Source: Coprinus comatus
Lineage: Eukaryota; Basidiomycota; Agaricomycetes; Agaricales; Agaricaceae
DNA length: 64,000 nucleotides
Direction: 5' to 3'
NCBI GenBank assembly: GCA_034638255.1
Contig: JAWPGT010000009.1
Coordinates: forward strand, 62,001-126,000
Shown here: piece after piece, positions 35,672-46,715 of the stretch
Layout: each line of letters opens with the position of its first letter
How positions within the stretch are numbered: the stretch's first letter is position 1
Program-made: the position numbers and the translations under genes
Notes under the pieces: generated by a model
What the model was told of the DNA's origin: nothing
Seen by the model: only the letters and a program-made list of their open reading frames with translations
Databases searched by the model: none

Positions 35672-35852
35672 ATGTACCTACCCCCTATCCATTTATGCTG
35701 AACAAGGTGCCAGAGAGCCAAGTGGAAAGTGAAACGGGTCGGAGTCTACGACGTCGGCATATTGGTAGTGAGACACGTGCCATCCCAAATCAGTCTCATG
35801 TCGTTCTACCACCGCGACGCGTTCAGAGCTAAACAACGTCTATCTCATAACC

Positions 35853-36579
35853 ATGTCACGGTTCCCTAATCATCTCTCACCCAACATTACTCCGACAAAG
35901 GTTGGATCTGCTTTCATAAAATCAAAGTCTCGCGCAAGGCGTGAACCCTCTGGCGTATTCTCGTTGTTCCAACCAGTCCAGATTCAACAATTCAAGGAGG
36001 CGTTCCAATTAATTGATCATGACAAAGACGGCTGGATCAGTGAGAGTGACTTGAGGGAGATCTACAATCATCTTGGTATGACATTTGTTTAACTCAGAAC
36101 CTGTACTTTGGTAATCAGTAGTATGAATTCAAGGGCAACCTCTATCCAGGGAGACTCTTGACGACCTTCTCAAATCAAGACCCGGGACACAACCGAAAAC
36201 AGATATATTCGGCGGTTCAGGATCAAAGGATCGTGGAATAAATTTCACGATGTTCCTCACAATGATGAGCGAACGGCTGTTCCAATTTGATACCGAAGCA
36301 GACCTTTTGGAGGCATTTGAGTCGTTTGATGAAAATGACTCTGGTATGGTTCCTGTGGAAGAATTACAAAAGTGGATACCACAAGTTGAAGATGAGATAG
36401 ATATTCAGAAAGTATGCGAATATGTCATCCCATATACACCCACTAATATACATGTTGTTCAGGTCTTAGGCTCCCACATCGTGAATATTAATAACAAACA
36501 ATACTTGAAGTATAGGGAATGGATCAAAGTCTTTAAGGTAAATGGAGAGGATGAGGACGGCAAACAGGAATCCTATTAG
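35853..36579 (+). CDS. RLC1: Myosin regulatory light chain (EF-hand)
   Basis: Three exons (35853..36075, 36134..36411, 36463..36579) give 205 residues. EF-hand 1 (FQLIDHDKDGWISESDL) keeps the D-x-D-x-D-G loop. A later EF-hand-like loop in FESFDENDSGMVPVEEL is partly degenerate. The order, with FSLFQPVQIQQFKEAF before the first loop and TMMSERL after it, is that of the myosin II regulatory light chain, which supports the contractile ring and septation (Rlc1 in fission yeast, MLC2 in animals). The basic, Ser-containing N-terminus (SKSRARREPSGVFS) sits where the kinase-regulated serine lies in the family. Calmodulin is excluded by the long N-terminus and the lost Ca-binding residues. Confidence 0.88.
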
Positions 36580-36902
36580 TGGTACCCCTGACGTCAAATC
36601 GTCTGTCCTTATCTTATATACTACACCCTTGTGATGACCCAGTTACGCACATGTTTCCCATATCTGGTTTGCTTTATCCAAACAATCTTTTGAATTTGTG
36701 TTGAATATATATCCACAGAATGATATCTTTGTATCATATACAATTACCGGATTATGTTACAACTCAAGTACATCAGCTGCTCACGGTTCTGGTCCCCCAT
36801 ACATGTTCGAGACCGTCAATCTTGCCCTACTTTCCTTTCCTAGCTTGTCCGGTGCCATCATGAAGCTCGCTAGGAGAAACCTGGAGAAATTATCTGCTGA
36901 AG

Positions 36903-37870
36903 GCCAAGCAAATTTTACTTGGAAACTGTTCCGGGCCAAGTGAAGCTGATTAGGAATGCCAGACAATTCCTATCAAATCATAATATGAGAATTTGAATTC
37001 GGTCTTGGGGAGAACGTGGTCATTTATTGCGATGTAAGCTGAAATGGCTTCAGAGTTCTGTCGGCAAGTGGGGTTGAATGTACCAAGTGCAGCATGGTAC
37101 CTTCGGCTTCCCATGTTTCAAATACATGAAGTTGGAGGTTGGTGAGAGTAGATATCCAAAGGACTGGTCTTACGAGATAGGAATTCTTGCCAAGTTGTTG
37201 AAAGTCTCTTGGACTCTCTTCGACAATATTAACTGTTAGTGGGACGTATCTCGTCAATCAAAAACGCGAATTACTTGGCCTTGGCACGTAATGCTGGTAT
37301 CCGGAACAGATCTTTTATTTTTGGGATTCCCCGGCATGCCGTGTACCGATACAACGGATGCCAGGTGTACGAACTAATCAAGAAATAATGAATTGCTTGA
37401 TGAATGCTTCAGGGTAAGTCAGACTCCTCGATATGCTATAAATATGAGAATATTCTCATATCTATATATCATTCCATGTCCTGGGGCAAGGTGTTGAGAA
37501 TTAATCTCCGAAGAACAAGCTGGTGTGAAGCCATTCGCTTCTTGGAGCACGGCCAGTATAATGTGTTCTTAGAGTTCTCTTCTATACGACAACCCTGTAA
37601 AGTTAATGGGACTTTGTTAAGGAACTTGGTTCCGTACACCTTTCCCTTACACAATTCGCCAATCAAGATGGACTAGGGCAGAGAAGGCAGCTGTTTAGTG
37701 TTGCCTTGGCTTCCTTGGCCCCTGTCCCCTGTCATTAAAGATGTGTGTGTGCATCTTTGTGTGTGGCTGACATTTTTCTAGACTCTAGAGTATGTATATA
37801 TCGAGTGCACCTAATGGGTATTATCCGTATTGGCTACCTGCAAAGAGATTGGATAACACTGTTGCTTGGC
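36903..37870. promoter_or_regulatory. Distal cluster of PacC-type sites (8 GCCAAG/CTTGGC)
   Basis: Hexamers start at 36903, 36935, 37189, 37274, 37280, 37705, 37714 and 37865. Two pairs (37274/37280 and 37705/37714) lie side by side in the same orientation. A GCCAGG variant is at 37360. The PacC/Rim101 consensus in fungi is GCCARG, best as TGCCAAG. The cluster begins about 320 bp after the light-chain stop. Confidence 0.45.
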
Positions 37871-38219
37871 TTGTTATTGAAGCCAAAAAGTCTCGAAAAG
37901 GAAACATTTGTGTATTCATTGCATTGGGCTGAAGTAGGGTCTTTTCGGCCGCTTTATTAACTGCATAGTTGTGATAAGTACTCGAGGCTGAGCTCTCAGC
38001 TCATTCTAAAGAACACGTTGGCTACCTTGGTTTTTCTTTCAATGGGTTCTTGGAAGACGATTTTACACGCACAATCCTTGGAATACTTCTTATGTATGCC
38101 GTCTTTTTATCAGTATTCGGCAGAGTCATAAGGTACTACCTAAAAACGCCTGTCAAACCGTGCTATTGTCTTACCTACCATACGATGGGAGTCACAATGG
38201 GTGATATACAACCTCTCCG

Positions 38220-38455
38220 TACCGTCGTTACCCAGAAGTTCGGAATGACCAGAAGTTCGGAATGTCACAAGAGTGACCGTGATGATTTCAATTCTTCAAA
38301 AATCTACTTTTTTTCTCTCAAAAAATGGCAGCATGGCATTCAGAATAGTGTCAATAACATGCATGCAAGTTTCCAGCTGCGAACTTGCTCCGAGTGAGGA
38401 GGAAAACGGGAATTCCGAACTTGTGGTGATTCCGAACCTCTGGGTAACGATAGTA
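38220..38455. mobile_element. MITE-like palindromic element with TA flanks
   Basis: The left arm 38222..38264 and the right arm 38411..38453 are inverted repeats. After reversal both read TCGTTACCCAGA-GTTCGGAAT-ACCA-AAGTTCGGAAT with about three internal mismatches. The outermost bases (CCG against CTA) also differ. TA lies directly outside each arm (38220-38221 and 38454-38455), as a Tc1/mariner-type target duplication would. Each arm holds two direct copies of AAGTTCGGAAT (one altered to AGGTTCGGAAT), which could be transposase-binding repeats. The 146-bp centre has no coding capacity. The element is non-autonomous; no transposase is present in the window. Confidence 0.6.
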
Positions 38456-38630
38456 TGATATCCGCGTAAGTGAATTTCTTTGAGGCTCCAAAAGTACGGT
38501 TCAGATCTCTATTAATGTCCACGACACAAGTATTTTTTGAGCCTGTGTGAGAGAGTAAATTATTTTCTACCGGCGAACCGGTTATATGGTAAGTAACTCA
38601 GCATGCATGGATGATCCAACCCGCAAAGGT

Positions 38631-39772
38631 GCCAAGACAAGTAATGGAGAGGGGAGGATCTCCGGAGCTAATACGTTACCTTGAGTGTGGAGTTAAAATG
38701 ACCTAGACTCCGTTGAATGTTTACCTAGTTTCACCCTTGATTACTCGAGGATCTTATCTAGGGGACAGTTCTTTAGGGGATATTCAAGCTTGATGTTTCG
38801 GTTGCCTATTAAACAGATGTGGATGGGGGCTGAAGGGGGTATTCTTTGCTATTCTATGCCAAGATTATTTATCATTACTTGGCTTGGCATATATTTGTTT
38901 GTTTCTGCATATGCCGAGTGATTGAATGATTATTGGTCTTGGCCTTGGCATGTTTAAAAGATGCTTATGCCAAGATCTCTTTCAGAGTTACGTGATGGAC
39001 GAGTTTAGAATATCTTGATTCTTTACCATCCGATCTATCGGAGCGTAAGGGGGAGTAGCAGGGTATCTGCGCAGAACATACAATAAATCGAATCCTGAAT
39101 GTTTGGAACTGACTTGTAGTGACTTGATTAATCAAAGGTCATTTGCATTTGGCATGATTGATCGAGGATATCTAGGGCTGGCTTAGAAGTCTCCGAAGGG
39201 TTAAAATCAATTCCTCACCGTACTCAATCATTGCTAAGACAGGCTGAGAGTAGGGAAACTCAAAATTGCTGGGCGTACATATATCAACCAGCCATAAGGA
39301 CAAATCGGGAAAAAGCTTGGCGGTGGCTCATGGTAGGGCGATGTTTTTGACATAAGGTTGTTCGTCAATGCCTGTACCTGTGGAATCGCGCAGGGTAGAA
39401 CAGAGGCACCCATTTAGAGGTTGCATGGATCATATTCGGACCGATCCAGCAAAGGATAATGATGGGCTTGGCAGGTGGCTGAACATTGACCACCACAATA
39501 ACATTGACCTAAGATTGTAAAGCTTGAGAAGCCATGATGAGGGTTAGATATGGACAGTGACCTTGGATCTGTTGATCTATATATGTCTGAAGCGCAGTTA
39601 TAAGGAATGCATGGGATTGTGTGCCAAGACAATTGAGGATCAAAAAGAGCCGACAGAGCTTGGCACTGCCAAGCTAGAGGACACGGGTGAGACCCCGTTA
39701 CGTAATGCGGTACAGAGGAGTCTTGGCGGTCTATATCTTGGCGCAGTCGATCGGACGCTGGCAGGGCTTGGC
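38631..39772. promoter_or_regulatory. Proximal cluster of PacC-type sites (15 GCCAAG/CTTGGC)
   Basis: Hexamers start at 38631, 38858, 38878, 38883, 38938, 38944, 38969, 39316, 39467, 39623, 39659, 39668, 39722, 39737 and 39767. That is 15 in 1.14 kb, against about 0.6 expected. Nine are the optimal TGCCAAG form. The cluster ends 25 bp before the chosen ATG of the pacC gene. Binding of PacC to GCCARG is established in Aspergillus; autoregulation here is inference. If translation starts at the in-frame ATG 39611, the last few sites would be coding. Confidence 0.6.
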
Positions 39773-39796
39773 GGGTTTCTCCATAAAACATTCATC

Positions 39797-42061
39797 ATGT
39801 ACCATCCCTGGCAGTACGCTACCCCCATGTCCTCCCCCTCAGCAACCACAACAGAGAAACCACACCAGCTGCCTCCTGCCTCCCCTACCACCCCAACCCA
39901 GCAGTCTCAGCGCCAGCAATCATCGCCACTACTCTCTGAAGACAATGCCAAGAATAATGCACCAGAGCCAGGCTTCAAGTGTATGTGGATGGAGTGTACG
40001 CAGAGTTTTGGGGAGCCAGAAGCCCTCTACAACCATCTCTGCAATGATCATATCGGCCGCAAAAGCACAAACAACCTCTGTTTGACTTGCAAGTGGAAGG
40101 ATTGTGGAACTACTTGTGCGAAACGTGACCACATAACGAGCCATTTACGAGGTATGCACTTCCTTGTCGATTTCTCTGTCTCTCCTCATCCTTATCGTAG
40201 TTCATACCCCTCTCAAACCTCATATCTGTGAAGTGCGTTTGTCATCTGCCAGACTTGATCACACTCCACTTACCATTTCCCCCAGATCTGTAAAAAGTCT
40301 TTCAAACGGCCACAAGACCTCAAGAAGCATGAGAAAATCCATACAGAGGAACACCATCTCCAGCACAAGCACTCGAAAGCTATTACAGTATTGGATCCGG
40401 CATATGTGCAGCGCGTACGTGGAGATTCGGCTCCTCGGATTTCGGAGAATAAAACCAACGCACCTATGAAGCAAATGCCTGCAAATCTAGCTCTCAGGCC
40501 TGCTGGCATGCGTACGAAACCCGAAGGTAATTACTTCGCCAATTGGCTTTCTTTGATATGATATCTCACGGGCTTTCCGTTAGGTCATTATGGTGTATTA
40601 CCCACACCTTCGCCCGAACTGAATCATGCCTCAGTTCATTCTCATCACGCCTCGCATGATATGTTCATGCCCAATCATCTTCCCTCCTGGGAGGTACTTA
40701 GACCTGAAGCATCATCAATTCCTATCGGTTCAAAACGGTCATATGATTATAGCACTGGAGTTGATGAGTTTTTCAATGATATGAAGAAGCGACGTGTAAA
40801 TCCATCATATGATCCTCGTGAGTCAAGCTCCATTGGTACCGCGACCTTGCCACTCATAATTCTAACAGGTATGGCTGAACGTTTGAATGATCTTGCTTAT
40901 AGTCAGCATGGTCATCAAGGAAATAGTAATTTCACCCCTGGATCAGTCTCTGTTACAATACGCACTCCTGAAGACCTTGCCGCAGTCAATGAGTTCCTTG
41001 TCACATTAGGTCGCGATGTTTCCGGGGGTACTCGGCAACCTGTGCATGATCCCAACCCACATTCCAATATGAACTATTTTGATGCATCTAATCTTACACA
41101 GTTGGGTCTTGCTGGACTACCTGGCTTACCGGGGGGCAATGGGAACTTCTCGAGCGACCAAACTTATTCAGACAATCACTATCAAACACCCTCGTACCCA
41201 TCTCGATCTACACATGCTTCAACAACGAGTTCATACGGCAATATGTATTCTGGTCTCGAAGCCCCTATGAAATATAATGGGAATTACCGTCCCAGTAATC
41301 GTCGTTCAGCTCCGGGCTATCACTCGAATTCTTTCTATGGATCCCAATACCAGCATCCCACACCACCATTGGATGGAGGCTCTCCCCATTCCACTGCTTC
41401 AACGCCTGTTACAACCACTCCACCCCAACTTCCTCTAGCGATGTCCGACTTCGACTTCCAAAGACCCCTAAGAGGTCAACAGGTGGCGCACCTTGCACCG
41501 CCGGAGTATCATCCTAAGTCAATACGTTCAATGGTACCGCTCAAAAGTCTACCTAGTGCCGAAAATCGGTCTCAACCTGGGGATTCGCGTACGTTACCAC
41601 CGCCATTGTCTTCAAGTGCATCACACAGGGAGCAAGATTTATTGTACAAGCCAGGGTCTATCTATCCTCCTCTTACTCCAGGAGATAGAATAACTCTCCC
41701 ACCCCTTAGCACACTCTATCGTTCACCTTCCCCTCCCTCCCGGGAGTCTACTCCTTCCTCGAGCAGTTCGTCTCCGGCAAGTAGACATCCTATCCTTCCA
41801 AGTTTCAAATCGATCAGTGCACCTCCCTTGCAAGCACGCAGTCAACTAGATTCAGAAGAACAATTACTGAAGGATATTGATATGGAAGATTCGGACAAGC
41901 GGAATCAGATTTCCATCGAGCAAAGGAAGAAGCATGCCGAGCTAATACTAAACCTCCTGGTGACCATAAATACCGACTTCCGTAATAGGAACGGGTTGCA
42001 GAAGTCGCTATCTCCCCTGGGCCATTCGCTGCCCAGAGACGTGGACATGACCTCGACATAG
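39797..42061 (+). CDS. pacC: pH-response zinc-finger transcription factor PacC/Rim101
   Basis: Exons are 39797 to about 40150, a small exon coding [10 protein letters not shown], one carrying the third finger, and a long last exon to TAG 42061. Three C2H2 fingers lie near residues 60-150: [22 protein letters not shown] with [15 protein letters not shown], and [19 protein letters not shown]. They are followed by [16 protein letters not shown], where Aspergillus PacC has its equivalent basic block. PacC is processed at alkaline pH by the Pal/Rim pathway, then activates alkaline and represses acid genes. The long C-terminus is Ser/Pro-rich, contains [23 protein letters not shown] (NLS-like) and has a helical end. 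Met 39797 is chosen; Met 39827 and the upstream in-frame 39611 are alternatives. Confidence 0.93.
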
Positions 42062-42570
42062 TATAATCTACTTTGCTGAGGTGTTCACCAGTTTTCGATT
42101 TTTATGTATTTGGAATCGGGATCTACAAATATAGGATCGCGTGTATTACTGCTAGTGATGAGCTATGAACTGATTTCTCGCTTTTTTTGTTTCTTGTGCG
42201 CCTGATATGATATATGGATTATTTCTTTTTTCGTTGCTTAAATGTATTTTTTTTTCTTCGATTATATCCTTCCCTGTATGCAGTTTCTAATTATACCTCT
42301 CTAATGAGTTCTATCTTTGTTATCTGAATTTTCCGTATTGTTCACATGATAGGCGGTCTTACGATCATAAAACCAGCGGATTCGAATTCGGAATTCACGT
42401 CCACGCTCAATTCAGAAGTTCAGGCCCTATGACGCGTAAGAAGTAAGAAGTCAAGGAAACGGAAAAAAAGGTACATAATTATTATGTATGACCTAGGTAA
42501 CAATACACTTCTTCCATCATTGGAAAAAAGAAAGACAAAAAAAACAACCACCCCCCATCCTACTCCACTC
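42062..42570. terminator. Shared 3' region of pacC and TAF1
   Basis: The two genes converge here with about 510 bp between stops. The sequence is T-rich and then A-rich, with several poly-T runs (near 42180 and 42246), consistent with two polyadenylation regions. No gene is seen. Confidence 0.4.
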
Positions 42571-45500
42571 TTACCCACGCTTCAATGTCAATTTGATCTT
42601 TGGTGCGCTAGAGGAAGGTGTTCCAGGAGGTGGCATATTATCAACCTCCATAGCAGACATGGGTGGACTTGTAGCCAATGGAGAGGGTACAGCTGGAAAA
42701 CCAAATGACAAACCAGCCGCGGCCGCAACTGGCCCTCGGTTAAATCCCAAGTTAGCTAGTCCAGGAGCAGACGGTGGTGGTGGACTTGTAGCTGAGGCGG
42801 TAGGTGTTAAAGGGGGTGGGACGGTACCACTGTTAAATTCAGCCCATCGGGGACACTTGCGATTCGTTTCTGAAGGGTAGAGTGGAAATATTAGTAATCG
42901 AGTGTGAAAAAAAATTGGAATGGAACAAATTAAACCGCCGGTAACACAGGTAAGGAAGTGTGAATTGGACACAAAATTTACACGTTTAAAAAAAGAGAAG
43001 TAGAAATGTCCGATCTCCGCACTGATGGTAGGCGAGAGGAAATTGAAGCTTACTCATATGCCCCATTTGACCGCAATGACCGCAACGTCTCTGAGAAGAA
43101 AAAATGAGTATTCTGAAGCTCGTTGTACGTTCCAGATAAACGTACAGTTGTATCTGGTTTCATGGGTCGATCTAGTTGCATGGGTGTACCACCTTCTTTG
43201 ACAATCTTGGCATTCTTTCTGTGCAAGCGGCGTTCTTGATTCTTCTTCATCCTCGCTATGGCCTCTTCGAGTCTATGGGCGGTCAGTCAGCACCCGTATA
43301 CTCAATATATCAACAGCTGCCGTATGATACGGTAACAATTACCTCTTCTTAGCGCGCTTATCTTTATCAGCGTCACCAGTTGGTGCAAGACTATCTGCTA
43401 GTGTCTGTTCTTCCTCTATGGATTGTCGGCTACGAACATATGCGCGAATAACGGCAGGATCCCGAACAATCTCAGTCTGCCATTGTCCATCAATCTATGT
43501 GGGTGTTCTCAAGGTTAACATCATGGACGTGTTTTACTAACTTGGAAAACTCACTAATCGTTTGATCCGGAGGACTTTGCGGTTTCCATCAGGACCAACA
43601 CTTCCTTCTCTGTCTCGGTCCATTGACGCGGCACGGCTGAATGCGGGAGAAGGTTGCCTAGAAGGAGTAGGCGGTAGTAATGCTGGGTGACGTTTAAAAA
43701 TTATATACTAAGAGCTCAAAGGAAATGAATTTATTACCTGCTTTATGTCTTTGTTCATCTTCAAATGTCAACTGCGGTTCATCTTTCCGGCTCAGAGAAT
43801 CAAATTGAGCTTTCCAGATTCTTTCTATTTCTGATTTATAAATTTGCTGTTGCTCCGCGACGTTGTAACGATGTGCAGATTTTGGTCTACTCTCCGCTTC
43901 AGCTACGGAGTGTGTAAGAATCTCTGGGAATATGAAGTAGCTGATCGGTCTTACCTAGCTTCTGTTCGTAATCCTCACCAGCTTTCACAAATATATCTTT
44001 CATAGATATCCGGATAAAACTAAATGCTTCGCCTCGTCCTGTAGGATCCCCTTCTCCGTGTAAACGAAGCATGGCTTTTGCTTGGGTAGCGAATAAGAAG
44101 TTCTTCGTAGTGATCCAAGGCGCTAGTTGTTGTTCAATGGATAATTTGGATTCATCTCCGTCGGCGACATCCGTAGTCATGCTATAACCAGCATCTTGGA
44201 GGTGGCGCTGACCCACTTGCATGCTTTCAGTCAGTACAACCTGTTCAGGTCCAACCATTTTCAGCATCTCCGCATCTAAGGGGACGGTAATACTCGGTTT
44301 AAGTCTCCAGAACCCTTGGTGAGGACCGCGGCGATGGTATTCCATAAATTCCTAATCCCGTAATCAATACACGAAATGAAGATAAGTTTCGCACATGACT
44401 CACTTTTAGTCGTTGCCTCATCTGCAGTTCGTTCTGATCGGGGAAATATTTCATTAAACGGGAGATTTTGAGCCTTTCCCCTGGGCTCTTCTTGAGTAGC
44501 TTGAAAGCAATTATTTGTAGACGGTATTTGATCGTGTTGGTAATCTTTCGTGAATGAGGACCAGGTACTTCAGTCACTGGATATGTCTGTCCAAGAACAA
44601 AAAGATTCTTGATTTCCCGTATGTAGTACTTGGAATCTCCCTTGACGGTATTTCTGTTTTAAATTAGTATTGACGGGTACTCACACAAAAAATCCCTCAC
44701 CTGATGACAAGGAAGTCTGTAGGATATGCTTTTTGTCTGAACAATGGCGCTCGAACTAAATTATTATAGAGGGCTGGAACAGTCTGTCCGGGATAGACAT
44801 AACCAAATTTCATGAACGGAGACTCATCCTGGGGCTCCAGAACGAAGGGAACCCCCAAATCAGCCTGAAGTTAGTTAGTATACTGGTGGATGGCGATGAA
44901 TTTGGACTATTACCTTCGGCAAGTATTCATCTTTCTCGTCTTTTTTCCTGTAATAGTTTACAAGAGCACTACCCATGCCAAAATTCGAGATGATCGGCGG
45001 ATGTTCTTCCTAAATAGAGATTAGGATTTTTCAAACCTTCAGAGGGGAAATATGCTACCGAATATTCCCATAGTACGAAGTTGCTAGTGTCACGTAAACT
45101 GAGGTCGCTCGTTCTGTGCAAACTCTCGCCGACATTACCACCCCTTCCAAGTTTCCTTCCAGATTTATCTTTCTTTTTCTTCGCTGTTCGTACTTTACTA
45201 AATCGAATTTCAATGTTGGCAGGGAACTGTAAGGCGGGGCGGTGGAAAGAACGAGCTTCTTGTTTTGATAGTCGTGTTTTGTACTAGGGGAAGGGGAAAG
45301 TAAGTGTTATTTTGATAGTCATACTATCATAACTTACGAATGGTAATTGTAGTTTCTGAGCAGGATACGCATGTTCCACAACAAGCTGCCCAAAGGTTTG
45401 ACGCACGCGATGACGGCTGCCATCCTTCGCGACTTCATACATATGATCATTAGATAGATTGTACTTGTCGCGTATTTGATTGGCGTCTGCTCTTAGACGC

Positions 45501-46563
45501 TTTCGTGGTCGAACAGTTTCGGCTGAGACCAAGTAAGTATTGTGAACATGCTCATAAACTGCTTTTGACTGACCACTGCGTTCTTCGGGTACAATGTCAT
45601 CTTCATGATTGAACTCCAATTGTGTGAAGTCTTTGAAGGGTACATTGGGCCCCCATATGATACTTTGTGTCCATGTCCCAGACTCGAGCATCTTGTTAAC
45701 TGGTGTGGTGAGACTTGTCTCCGGGACGATAGCGCTTTCTCCCATGTGAATATCTTCTGTATCGTACATGATCTGGTCTTCCCAGTTAGAAAGCAGTACG
45801 AGGTCGAAAGTTCGGTCGTGCAGTGGTATTGAGACGGGAACATCGGATTTTTCGCGCTCCTAAAGCAACGTTAGAGCAATTAAGAGAAACTATTGAACCA
45901 AGGCAAACCTCAAGGGCCTTCTGCAAGTCCATATCCACACTTCTCGCAGTAACAACTTCTTCCACCCGCTTATTTTCCACTTGACGTTGTGTATCCCCTA
46001 CAACTGCCTGTAAATATCCCTTTACGGGTTCTTTCTTACGTGGATAGCTGGTTTCAACTAGAAAAGATTCATTCCATGATCTCCAATAAACCTCTTGAAA
46101 ATCACTAACCATGATAAGGTCGCTTTACCAGTCGAGACTTCCGCGTTGTATTCCCCTTCAGGATTTCGGTAAAGTCTAGAACCTTACCCTTGTCATATGA
46201 AGGAAATAGTTCGTATACGGTCTTTGGGCGCTCAATCAGCCGTTTAACAATACGCGTTCGTTTCTGCTTGGGTCGAAAACCCGGCGACATAACCTCCCTC
46301 TTTACTGACATACGATCCTTTTCATCTTCTTCCATCATCTCTTTGTCAATTTCAGCCTCCCAATCCTGCCCCTGGTCCGTTCCTATCACCTCTTCCTCGT
46401 CCCACGCTTCACTATAAATCTGCTTTGAGCTTAGAGCGGGGATGCCAGAAATACCAAGTTGGTTTTGGAGCCCAGCTCCTGTTGGCAACTGAAGTCCGTC
46501 AAGAACATGGTCAAGGGAGAAACCTGTGAGAGCTGAGATAGCGTCGTTCTCTTCTTTAGACAT
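42571..46563 (-). CDS. TAF1: TFIID subunit TAF1
   Basis: Around a dozen exons run from 46563 (MSKEENDAISALTGFSLDHV) to TAA 42571..42573; the product is roughly 1,100 residues. After an acidic N-terminus come KRTRIVKRLIERPKTVYELFP and the DUF3591 core, the TAF1 region that binds TAF7 and the promoter. Recognisable blocks are PVSIPLHDRT, SSIIWGPNVPFKD-like WTQSIIWGPNVPF, DKYNLSNDHMYE, a winged-helix-like HSRKITNTIKYRL, LMKYFPDQNELQMRQRLKEFMEY, and HLQDAGYSMT. A zinc knuckle (CGHCGQMGHMKTNRKCP) follows near the end, then a Pro/Ser-rich tail ending LTLKRG. Bromodomains are absent, as in other fungal TAF1 proteins (yeast has Bdf1 separately). Its promoter is shared with the PA28 gene. Confidence 0.92.
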
Positions 46564-46715
46564 TTATGAATCTATAACAAACTCGCCGAACCGAGGGGGA
46601 TGCTGTGGTATAAGTTAAGTGACCGACCCTGGAGGTCGGTTGGATTAGTCAGCAAACGCGGCATTAATATATACAAAGTTGTGCTTGTATGAACCTCAGA
46701 ACACCAGCTGTGACC

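Larger units (their letters stand above)
36580..39796. other. 3.2-kb gene-poor region upstream of pacC
   Basis: No coding region is supported. A short frame at 36698-36943 (MLNIYPQND...) has no family match. The region contains a 232-bp palindromic element (38222..38453), a CRE-like TGACGTCA near 36590 and an exceptional number of GCCAAG/CTTGGC hexamers. By eye I count 23 of them against about 1.6 expected for random sequence. It probably acts largely as the pacC promoter and leader. Confidence 0.55.

Noticed and set aside
36698..36943. 81-codon plus-strand frame after the light-chain gene
   Set aside because: No domain and no splice partners. It contains GCCAAG sites and is better read as regulatory or UTR sequence.
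39557..39796. Possible N-terminal extension of PacC from an upstream in-frame start
   Set aside because: The frame is open, but the residues look non-conserved and five or more PacC-type sites would be coding; kept only as an alternative start at 39611.
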